DNA from: Thermus sp. CCB_US3_UF1 | GTDB lineage: Bacteria > Deinococcota > Deinococci > Deinococcales > Thermaceae | Direction of reading: 5' to 3' | DNA: 64,000 bases | Assembly (NCBI RefSeq): GCF_000236585.1 | Contig: NC_017278.1 | Coordinates: 806,001-870,000 of the forward strand | In this document: piece after piece, positions 53,612-61,000 of the stretch | Position numbering within the stretch: position 1 is the stretch's first letter | How the letters are laid out: every line of letters begins with the position of its first letter | Notes under the pieces: model-generated | The model's input: only the letters and a program-made list of their open reading frames with translations | Told to the model about the DNA's origin: nothing | The model's database searches: none | Position numbers and translations under genes: made by a program

Positions 53612-54430
53612 ATGGGGGTCTACGAGAAGATCCAGGAGGCGCTGGCCTATATCCGTTCCAAGACCGAGTTCGTCCCCGAGGTGGGCATCGTCCTGGGCTC
53701 GGGGCTTGGCCCCTTGGCCGAGGAGGTGGAGCGGGTGGCGGAGATCCCCTACGGGGAGATCCCCCACTTCCCCCGTTCCACCGCCCCTGGGCACGCGGGG
53801 CGGCTGGTGCTTGGGCATCTTGAGGGGAAGCGGGTCCTGGTCTACCAGGGCCGGGTGCACTACTACGAGGGCTACGCCCCGGAGGAGGTGGTCTTCCCCG
53901 TGCGGGTGGGCTTCTTCCTGGGGGCCAAGACCTTCTTCCTCACCTCCGCCGCCGGGGGGCTCAACCCCCGCTTCCACGCCGGGGGGATCATGCTCCACCT
54001 GGACTACCTGAACTTTGCCGGGGCCAACCCCCTAAGGGGTCCCAACGACGAGCGGCTTGGCCCCCGCTTCCCGGTGATGTTTGAGGCCTACGACCCGGGG
54101 CTCCAGGACCTGGCCCGCAGGGTGGCCCGCCGGCAGGACCTGCACCTCCTGGAGGGGGTCTACGCCTGGTTCATGGGGCCCAGCTTCGCCAGCCGGGCCG
54201 AGCTCAAGATGCTGCGGGACCTGGGGGCGGACGCCATCGGCATGTCCACGGTGCCCGAGGTCATCGCCCTGCGCCACCTGGGGGCCAGGGTTTTGGGGCT
54301 TTCCACCATCACGGACATGGCCGTGCCCGAGCGGGAGCACCACGCCACCGAGGCCGAAGTCCTGGAGGTGGCGGCCAAGACCGGCCCCCTGTTCCGCCGC
54401 CTGGTGCGCGGCATCCTGGCCGAGCTCTGA
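53612..54430 (+). CDS. Purine nucleoside phosphorylase (trimeric, PNP class II)
   Basis: 272 aa. Phosphate loop VLGSGLGPLAEE, PHFPRSTAPGHAGRLVLG, VYQGRVHYYEGY, TSAAGGLNP, and the purine site (GVYAWFMGPSFASRAELKMLRDLGADAIGMSTVPEV region; key GPSFASRAE and MSTVPEV) are present. The usual GPxYETPAE reads GPSFASRAE, so the loop differs from mammalian-type enzymes. It splits purine nucleosides with phosphate for salvage. Its stop overlaps the next ATG by one base. Confidence 0.94.
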   Translation: MGVYEKIQEALAYIRSKTEFVPEVGIVLGSGLGPLAEEVERVAEIPYGEIPHFPRSTAPGHAGRLVLGHLEGKRVLVYQGRVHYYEGYAPEEVVFPVRVGFFLGAKTFFLTSAAGGLNPRFHAGGIMLHLDYLNFAGANPLRGPNDERLGPRFPVMFEAYDPGLQDLARRVARRQDLHLLEGVYAWFMGPSFASRAELKMLRDLGADAIGMSTVPEVIALRHLGARVLGLSTITDMAVPEREHHATEAEVLEVAAKTGPLFRRLVRGILAEL

Positions 54431-55065
54431 TGGGGCTTTTGCAGGTGCTGGAGGCCATCGCCGCCGCTTGCCGCCGCGCCCACAGGCGGCCTGAGGAGGT
54501 GCGGCTGGTGGCGGTGACCAAGGGGCGCACCCCGGAGGAGATCCGGGAAAAGGTCCTCCGCTACGGGGCCTTTCCCTTGGGGGAAAGCCGGGTGCAGGAG
54601 GCCTTGCGCAAGATGGAGGTCCTCGAGGCGGAGTGGCACCTCATCGGCCCCCTGCAGCGCAACAAGGCCAAGTTCGCCCCCCGCTTCGCCCTGGTCCACT
54701 CCCTGGACTCCTTGCGCCTGGCCGAGGCCCTGGAACGGGTGGGGGAGAGGGCGGGGGTGCGGCTTCGCGTCCTCCTGGAGGTCAACCTGGGGCGGGAGCC
54801 GCAGAAGCACGGCTTTCTGGAGGAGGAGCTTCCCGAGGCCCTCTTCAGGGTGCGGGAGATGCCCCACCTGGAGGTGGTGGGCCTGATGACCGTGCCCCCC
54901 ATGGGCCCCGAAGGGGTGGTGCGCCCCCTCTTCCGCAGGCTTTCAGAGCTCGCGGACCGCTTCGGCCTGCCCGAGCGCTCCATGGGGATGTCCGACGACT
55001 TCCCCTGGGCCGTGGAGGAGGGGGCCACCCTGGTGCGGGTGGGCCGGGCCCTTTTTGTAGACTGA
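54430..55065 (+). CDS. Pyridoxal phosphate homeostasis protein (YggS/PLPBP)
   Basis: 211 aa alanine-racemase-like barrel. PLP lysine in VRLVAVTKGRTPEEI, then YGAFPLGESRVQEAL, WHLIGPLQRNKAKF, LLEVNLGREPQKHGF and MGMSDDFPWAVEEGATLVRVGRALF. It binds PLP but has no catalytic role; it maintains vitamin B6 and amino-acid balance. Linkage to divIVA downstream matches the yggS-divIVA cluster seen in Gram-positive bacteria. Confidence 0.93.
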   Translation: MGLLQVLEAIAAACRRAHRRPEEVRLVAVTKGRTPEEIREKVLRYGAFPLGESRVQEALRKMEVLEAEWHLIGPLQRNKAKFAPRFALVHSLDSLRLAEALERVGERAGVRLRVLLEVNLGREPQKHGFLEEELPEALFRVREMPHLEVVGLMTVPPMGPEGVVRPLFRRLSELADRFGLPERSMGMSDDFPWAVEEGATLVRVGRALFVD

Positions 55066-55072
55066 GGTGCCC

Positions 55073-55522
55073 ATGGACCTTACCCCCTTGGATGTACGCT
55101 ACCAGGAGTTCCCCACGGGGCTTCGGGGTTACCAGAAGGAGGCGGTGCGGACCTACCTGGCCCAGGTGGCCGAGGTGATGGAGGGCCTGATCCAGGAAAA
55201 CGAGGCCCTAAAGGAGCAGCTCAAGGCCCTGGAGGAGGAGAACGCCCGCCTCAAGGAGGCCGAGGGGGAGCTGAAGCGGGCGGTGGTGGCGGCGGAGCGC
55301 ATCGCCCGGGAGATCAAGGCCCAGGCGGAGCGGGAGGCCGAGCTCATCAAGAGGGAGGCCCTGGCCGCCAAGGAGCAGGTGCTCCGCGAGGCGGCGGAGG
55401 AGCTTAGGCGCCTAAGGGCCGAGATCGAGCGGGCCAAGCAGGAAAAAGCCCTCTTCCTGGGCCAGCTTAAGGCCCTTCTAGAGGGGTATTTGGACGCCTT
55501 GAAGCGGTGGGAAGCCCCTTGA
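55073..55522 (+). CDS. divIVA: DivIVA-family coiled-coil protein
   Basis: 149 aa. The N-terminal membrane-binding module (LTPLDVRYQEFPTGLRGYQKEAVRTYLAQV; key LTPLDVRYQEF and RGYQ) is followed by continuous coiled coil (~38-145) of Glu/Lys/Arg/Ala heptads. It marks curved membrane at poles or septa and recruits division or wall-synthesis proteins. ATG 55073 follows GAGGTG that overlaps the upstream stop. The 3' end overlaps the convergent DUF218 gene by 56 nt. Confidence 0.92.
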   Translation: MDLTPLDVRYQEFPTGLRGYQKEAVRTYLAQVAEVMEGLIQENEALKEQLKALEEENARLKEAEGELKRAVVAAERIAREIKAQAEREAELIKREALAAKEQVLREAAEELRRLRAEIERAKQEKALFLGQLKALLEGYLDALKRWEAP

Positions 55523-56033
55523 GGCCCTGCAGGGGCTTAAGGCCCAGGTAAAGCCAAAGCCGGTACAGGGCCTCCCGGGCCCAGTAGCCCAGAGGGTAGG
55601 GGCCAGGGACGGGGTGGCCCTCGGCCTCCAGGCCAAGCAGCCGGGCCAGGAAGAGGGCCCGCCCCAGGTGGGGGGCATCGGTGACCAAAAGGACCCTTCC
55701 CCGGAGGTGGGGCTTGAGGAAGAGGAGGTTTTCGTAGGTGTTCTGGCTTTGCGTTTCGCAGAGGAGGGCCCCTTCCGGTACCCCCCGTTGCGCCAGGTAG
55801 CGGCAGCCCACCTCCCCCTCGCTGTACCGGTCCCCCGGCATTCGTCCCCCCGCCACCGCCACCCGGGGGGCTTGGCCCTGGCGGTAGAGGGCCAGGGCGG
55901 CCTCGAGGCGCCGCTCCAGGGCGGGGGAGGGCTTGCCCCCGTACTGGGCCGCCCCCAGGACCACGATCCAGGCGTAGCCCCCATGGGCCCAGGCGGGTAC
56001 GAGGAGCACCAGGGCCAGGAGAAGGCCGCGCAC
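55467..56033 (-). CDS. DUF218 (YdcF/ElyC/SanA-like) exported protein
   Basis: 188 aa. An N-terminal hydrophobic signal or anchor (MRGLLLALVLLVPAWAHG) precedes the DUF218 domain: IVVLGAAQYGGKPSPALERRL, ALYRQGQAPRVAVAGG, SEGEVGCRYLAQRGVPEGALL, SQNTYENLLFLKPHL and VLLVTDAPHLGRALFLAR. Family members affect envelope precursor metabolism, but the reaction is unknown. GTG 56033 is chosen because TAGAGT (56046-56041) ends 7 nt upstream. A long N-terminal extension of the frame overlaps hflX and is rejected. Confidence 0.87.
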   Translation of the reverse strand: MRGLLLALVLLVPAWAHGGYAWIVVLGAAQYGGKPSPALERRLEAALALYRQGQAPRVAVAGGRMPGDRYSEGEVGCRYLAQRGVPEGALLCETQSQNTYENLLFLKPHLRGRVLLVTDAPHLGRALFLARLLGLEAEGHPVPGPYPLGYWAREALYRLWLYLGLKPLQGLKGLPTASRRPNTPLEGP

Positions 56034-56040
56034 GGCCCCC

Positions 56041-56046
56041 ACTCTA
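56041..56046 (-). promoter_or_regulatory. -10 element TAGAGT of the DUF218 gene
   Basis: Ends 7 nt before GTG 56033 on the minus strand (leaderless spacing). Confidence 0.45.
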
Positions 56047-56067
56047 CGCCAGAGGGGCCCCTTCGGG

Positions 56068-56073
56068 TATACT
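56068..56073 (+). promoter_or_regulatory. -10 element TATACT of hflX
   Basis: Located 9 nt before the TTG start at 56083; GAGGGAG between them could also act as a weak ribosome site. Confidence 0.5.
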
Positions 56074-56082
56074 GAGGGAGCA

Positions 56083-57732
56083 TTGGAGAAGATCTTCGGC
56101 AGGACGGAAGGGCTCAAGAAGAGCGAGCTAAGGAAGCTTTCCAATCTGTACCGGAGGCGGGTGCCTGCGGAGCGGGTCCTCACCCCGGAGCTGGCCCAGA
56201 CCCTGGCCCTCCTCTCCCAGGAGGTGGGGCGGCCCCTGAGCCTCCTCCTGGACCGGGAGGGGCGGGTGGTGCGGGTGGGGGTGGGGGACGCCAAGGAGCT
56301 GCCCATCCCCGAAGGGGCCCGGGCCGAGAACCGGCTTTCGGGTTTCCGCCTCCTGCACACCCACCTGGCCAAGGGGGGGCTTTCCCGGCCCGACCTTTCC
56401 GTGCTCTTCCTCCACCGCCTGGACAACCTGGCGGCCTTGGAGGTGGAGGAGGGCCGGCCCACCACCTTGCACCTGGCCTTCCTCTCCCCGCCCAAGGCGG
56501 AGGAGGAGGACTGGCGCATCCTTCCCCCCAGGCCCTACTTCCAGTACCTGGAGCTGGACCTGAAGGCGGAGGTGGCGGCCCTGGAGGAGGAGATGGCCCG
56601 CCAGGCCCGGGTGCACGAGCTCAGGGACGGGAGCGGGGAGCGGGCCATCCTGGTGGGGGTGGACCTGGGGGAAGGCCCCGAGGCCGAGGCGGCCTTGGGG
56701 GAGCTGGCCGAGCTCACCCGCACCGCCGGGGGGGTGCCGGTGCGCCAGGTCCTGGTCTTCCGCCAGGCCCTGGACCCCCGGTACCTGGTGGGCCTGGGCA
56801 AGCTGGAGGAGCTTAAAAGCCTGGCCTACCACGAAAACGCCTCCACCCTCATCTTCGGCCTGGAACTCTCCCCGGCCCAGGCAAGGGAGATCGAGAAGGC
56901 CACGGGCCTCAAGGTCCTGGACCGCACCCAGCTCATCCTGGACATCTTCGCCCTCCACGCCAAGACCCCCGAGGCCCAGGCCCAGGTGGAGCTGGCCCAG
57001 CTGCGCTACCTCCTCCCCCGCCTGGTGGGGAAGGGGAAGGAGCTGAGCCGCCTGGGGGGCGGGATCGGCACCCGGGGGCCGGGGGAGACCAAGCTGGAGG
57101 TGGACCGCCGCCGCCTCCTGGCCCGGGTGGCCCATCTGTCCCGCAAGCTGGAGGAGTACGCCAAGCGGCGGGAGGAGGCCAGGCGGCAGCGCAAGCGCCG
57201 CGGGGTGCCCCTCGTCGCCGTGGTGGGGTACACCAACGCCGGCAAGACTACCCTGCTCCAGGCCCTGGCCCGGGGCGGGGAGCCGGGGGAGGACAAGCTC
57301 TTCGCCACCCTGAGGCCCCTTACCCGCCGGGGCTTCCTGCCCGGGGTGGGGGAGGTGCTCTTCACGGATACCGTGGGCTTCATCCGCCGCATGCCCGAGG
57401 AGCTCCTCACCGCCTTCCGGGCCACCCTCGAGGAGGTGCGGGAGGCCGACCTCCTGGTCCACGTGTTGGACGCTTCCGAGGAGGGGGCCTTGGGACGCCA
57501 CCAGGTGGTGGAGGGCCTCCTGCGGGAACTGGGGGTGGAGGCCCCCAGGGTCCTGGCCCTCGCCAAGGCCGACCGGGCGGCCCCCTACGACCTCCTCTAC
57601 CTCCGGGAGCGGCTTGGGGGGGTGCCGGTTTCCGCCCTCAAGGGCACGGGCCTGGCCGAGCTGAAGGAGGCCCTGGCCCAGGCCCTCCTGCAGGCGGGGG
57701 TGCGCCCCCAGGCCTGGGCTCAGTACACGTGA
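56083..57732 (+). CDS. hflX: Ribosome-splitting GTPase HflX
   Basis: 549 aa, longer than the usual ~430. The extra ~130 N-terminal residues (JAB/MPN-like stretch with [20 protein letters not shown]) precede the HflX-N domain ([65 protein letters not shown]). The GTPase domain carries [20 protein letters not shown] and ALAKAD (variant of NKxD). It binds the 50S subunit and rescues stalled or hibernating ribosomes under heat stress. The start is TTG 56083. Confidence 0.92.
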   Translation: MEKIFGRTEGLKKSELRKLSNLYRRRVPAERVLTPELAQTLALLSQEVGRPLSLLLDREGRVVRVGVGDAKELPIPEGARAENRLSGFRLLHTHLAKGGLSRPDLSVLFLHRLDNLAALEVEEGRPTTLHLAFLSPPKAEEEDWRILPPRPYFQYLELDLKAEVAALEEEMARQARVHELRDGSGERAILVGVDLGEGPEAEAALGELAELTRTAGGVPVRQVLVFRQALDPRYLVGLGKLEELKSLAYHENASTLIFGLELSPAQAREIEKATGLKVLDRTQLILDIFALHAKTPEAQAQVELAQLRYLLPRLVGKGKELSRLGGGIGTRGPGETKLEVDRRRLLARVAHLSRKLEEYAKRREEARRQRKRRGVPLVAVVGYTNAGKTTLLQALARGGEPGEDKLFATLRPLTRRGFLPGVGEVLFTDTVGFIRRMPEELLTAFRATLEEVREADLLVHVLDASEEGALGRHQVVEGLLRELGVEAPRVLALAKADRAAPYDLLYLRERLGGVPVSALKGTGLAELKEALAQALLQAGVRPQAWAQYT

Positions 57733-57986
57733 AACCCCTTTAGGCCGGTTTCCTCGGCCCACATGGCCTCCACCGCCTCCACCCGGGCCAGTCGGGGGCC
57801 CTGCCGGAGGTGGTGCAAAAAGGCCTGGAGTTCCTCCTCTGGGCCCTCCGCCACCACCTCCACCCGGCCATCGGGGAGGTTTTCCGCGTAGCCGGAAAGC
57901 CCCAGTTCCAGGGCCTTCCGCTGGGCGAAGGCCCTGTACCCCACCCCCTGCACCCTTCCCTTCACCAAGGCCACCAGGCGCGGCAT
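57720..57986 (-). CDS. acyP: Acylphosphatase
   Basis: 88 aa. The family signature [13 protein letters not shown] (with the catalytic Arg) and the Asn-bearing loop [21 protein letters not shown] are both intact. It hydrolyses acyl phosphates in the cytoplasm; in an acetate-active organism acetyl phosphate is one possible substrate. TAGAAT (57998-57993) lies 6 nt upstream of ATG 57986. Its 3' end overlaps hflX by 13 nt. Confidence 0.96.
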   Translation of the reverse strand: MPRLVALVKGRVQGVGYRAFAQRKALELGLSGYAENLPDGRVEVVAEGPEEELQAFLHHLRQGPRLARVEAVEAMWAEETGLKGFHVY

Positions 57987-57992
57987 GGCCCC

Positions 57993-57998
57993 ATTCTA
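57993..57998 (-). promoter_or_regulatory. -10 element TAGAAT of acyP
   Basis: Six nt before the ATG on the minus strand (leaderless spacing). Confidence 0.5.
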
Positions 57999-58032
57999 GG
58001 CCCCTTGCCACGCGGCTTTCATCTCCCCTTCT

Positions 58033-58038
58033 TATGCT
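58033..58038 (+). promoter_or_regulatory. -10 element TATGCT of the TamB-like gene
   Basis: Seven nt before ATG 58046; the intervening TAGGAGG could serve as a ribosome site if transcription starts earlier. It selects ATG 58046 over ATG 58034. Confidence 0.5.
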
Positions 58039-58045
58039 TAGGAGG

Positions 58046-61000
58046 ATGCGGCGGGGGCTTTTCCTCCTCCTGGGGGGGGTTCTCCTCCTGGCCCTTTTGG
58101 CCTGGCCGCCCCTCCTGAAGGGGGCGGTGGAGCGGGGCCTGGCCCTTGCCGGCTTCCAGGGCCAGGTGAGGGCGGTGCGGGGCCACCTCCTCCTAGGCCT
58201 CCGCCTGGAAGGGGTGGTCCTGAGGGGGCCCGGCCTGGCCCTGGTGGCCGAAGAGGCTGGACTTAGCTACGACCTTTTGGGCCTTTTGCGGCGGGAGCTT
58301 CCCCTTTCCCTTCGCCTCAAGGGGGCCAGGGTGGAGCCCACCTGGGAGGCCCTGATCCCCGAGAAGCCCGCCCCCCCCCCGGCCATCCGCGTCCTCTTCC
58401 GCCACCTCCACCTGGAGGGGGTGGAGGTGGTCCTCCCCCAGGGAAGGAGGCTTTTTCTCCCCTCCTTGCGCCTAAGCCTCCAGGGCGCAAACCCCTACGC
58501 CTTCCTGGCCCGGCTTCCCGGGGGCAGCTTCCAGGGGGAGGCCCGGGCCCTTTCCCCCGACCTTTCCCGCTGGGAGGTGCGCTACCGGGGAGAGGTCCAG
58601 GGGCTTTCCTTCTTCTACCCCGGGCTCAAGGGGGGGCAGGTTTCCGGGGTCTTCCACCTGGGCCCCGAGGGGGTGCGGGGGGAAAGCCGGGTGGCGGGGG
58701 GGGTGGTGGAGCTGGTGGGCTTCCGCCTGGATGGGGTGGAGGGGCCCATCCGTTTCCTGGGGGATAGGGTGGAGGCGAGCCTTCGGGGCAGGGGCCTCGA
58801 GGGGCCCCTCCAGGCCTGGGCCGAGGTGGACCTCAAGGGGGAGCGCTACCGCTTCGCCCTGAAGGGGCGGCCAAGGCTTCCCGCCCTGGCCCGGCACTAC
58901 GGCCTGGAGCTGCCCGTGGAGGGGACGGGGGAGCTCTTCCTGGAGGGGGAGGGCTGGGCCGAGCTCCGGCTCCAAGGCCGCTTCCAGGGGGAGGGGCGGC
59001 TTTTGGGGGAGCCCTTCCGCCACCGGGGGACCCTGGCCTTTGCCCGCGTCTTCCGCCTGGAGGCGGGGGTGGAGGGGCGGCTTTGGGACCGCACCTACCG
59101 CTTGGCCTTGGCCCTGGAGGGCCAGGGGTACCGGGCGGAGCTCGGGGACTCCCGGGGGAGCCGCCTCCACCTCCTGGGCCAGGGCTCCCGGGTGGAGGCC
59201 CGGGGCCAGGTGGCCTGGCCTGGCCCCTTGAGCGGCCAGGCCCAGGTGGCCTTCTGGGGCCAGGGAAGCCGCTGGCGGGCCCGGGTGGCGAGCCCGGGGG
59301 TGGGCCTTCCCCTCTTCCGCCCCCTGGACCTTTCCGGGGAGGTGGCGGGGGAGGGAGGCCGGGTGGCCGGGCGGCTTGGCCCCTTGGCCCTGGCCGGCAC
59401 CTGGGGCGACCTGGCCCTGCGCCTAGGGGAGGTGCCCTTGGCGGTGGGGGCCCTATCGGGCGAGGGGAGGCTTCTTGCGGGACGGCTCCAGGCCGACCTC
59501 CGTTTCGCCTCCCCTTACGCCAGCTTCCCCTTGCGGGTGGAAGGGGGGGCGGGGGGGTTCCGCTTCGCCAGCCCCCACGGGGAGGGCAGCTACCGGGGCG
59601 GGGTCTTGGCCCTGCGCCTGGAGGGGCTACCCCTGCGCTTCCTGGAGGAGGTTCGCCTTTCGGGGTGGGCCCGGTACGCGGGGGGCGGCCTTTCTGGGGT
59701 CCTTGCCCTCCGGGGGGCTCACCTGGAGGCCGAGGCCAGGCTCCGCCGCCTGGGGGCGGAGATCCAGGGGGCCCTCCTCACCCCTTGGGGGAGGCTTCTC
59801 CTGGCCGGGGCCTACGACCCGGGGCCGGGCCTGCGCCTGCGGGCGGGGGACCTCCGCCTCGCCTACCGGGAGGCCCTTCGCCTGCAGGGGCAGGCCCTCT
59901 TGGGCCCGGTGCGCCTCGAGGCCGACCTCCGGTATGGGCCTGGTTTTTGGGGATTTGCCGAGGCGGAGGTCTACGGGGTGAGGGGGCGGGTGGAGGGGAG
60001 GGGGGAGGGGCTTTGGCTCCGCCTCTCGGGGCACGTGGAGGGGGAGGGGGAGGTCTACCCAGGGCTTGGGGTTTCGGGGCGGCTTTTGCCCCCCTTGCCG
60101 GAGGGGCTGGAGCTTCCCCCCCTGGCCTTCCGCCTGGACCGGGAGGGGCTGGAGGTCCTTGGGGTGGGGCGGGTGGCCTTCCGGGAGGGCTTCCCCTTCG
60201 CCCTTGCCCTCCCCTTCCGCTACCGGGGGGTGGAGGGGCGGGTCTTGGCCGAGGGGGACCGGGAGGGGGGACGGCTGGAGGTCCGGACCCCCTACGGGGA
60301 GGCCAGGGGGGCGGGTCCCTGGGGGTCCCTGGCCCTGGAGGGGCGGGTGGCGGTGCCCCGGCTGGGGGCGGGGCGGCTGGAGGGGCGGGCCGACCTCCTG
60401 CGGCTGCGCTACCAGGGGGAGGCCTTTTGGGAGGGGCTTGGCCTGCGGCTTGGGGTCCTGGGGGAGGGGGGTAGGCTCCGCCTTTGGGGGACGGGGCCGG
60501 GCCTGAGGCTTCTGGGGGGGTACGAGGGGGGGCTTTCCCTCCTCCTGCAGGCGGAGGGGTGGGACCTTTCCCCCCTGGGCCTGCCCCTGCGGGCCACGGG
60601 GACCTGGGGGGAGCGGGGGGGGGACGGCTTCGGCTGGAAAGCCCCTACGGGGAGGCCCTCCTCACGGGGGAGGAGCTTCTGGCCGCCCGGGTGCGGCTTG
60701 AGGGGCCATACCTTCAGGGGGAGGGGGAGGTTTCCCCGGCGGGCTTTGCCCTCCGGGCCCGGGGGGCCTACCGGGCAGGGGGGGTGGAGGTCCAGGGGGA
60801 GGCCTGGGGGGGCGGGGCCTGGGGGGGGTTCTCCCTGGAGGTGAGGGGGGAGGCCCGGGCGCCCTACCTGGAGCCCCTGGCCTTCCGGGGTCGGGTGTGG
60901 TGGGAGGAGGGGGTGCGCTACCGCCTGGAGGGCCCCGTGGCCCTGGAGGGGGAGGGGCTTGCCTACCGGGGGCGGTTCCGCCTGCCCTTCCGCCTCCTGG

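Noticed and set aside
53558-53998. N-terminal extension of bamA
   Set aside because: It overlaps the divergent phosphorylase gene; the signal peptide begins at ATG 53557.
59083-60474. 463-codon Gly/Pro-rich frame inside the TamB-like gene
   Set aside because: Low-complexity product of an alternate frame in G-rich DNA; the in-register frame has the beta-repeat pattern.
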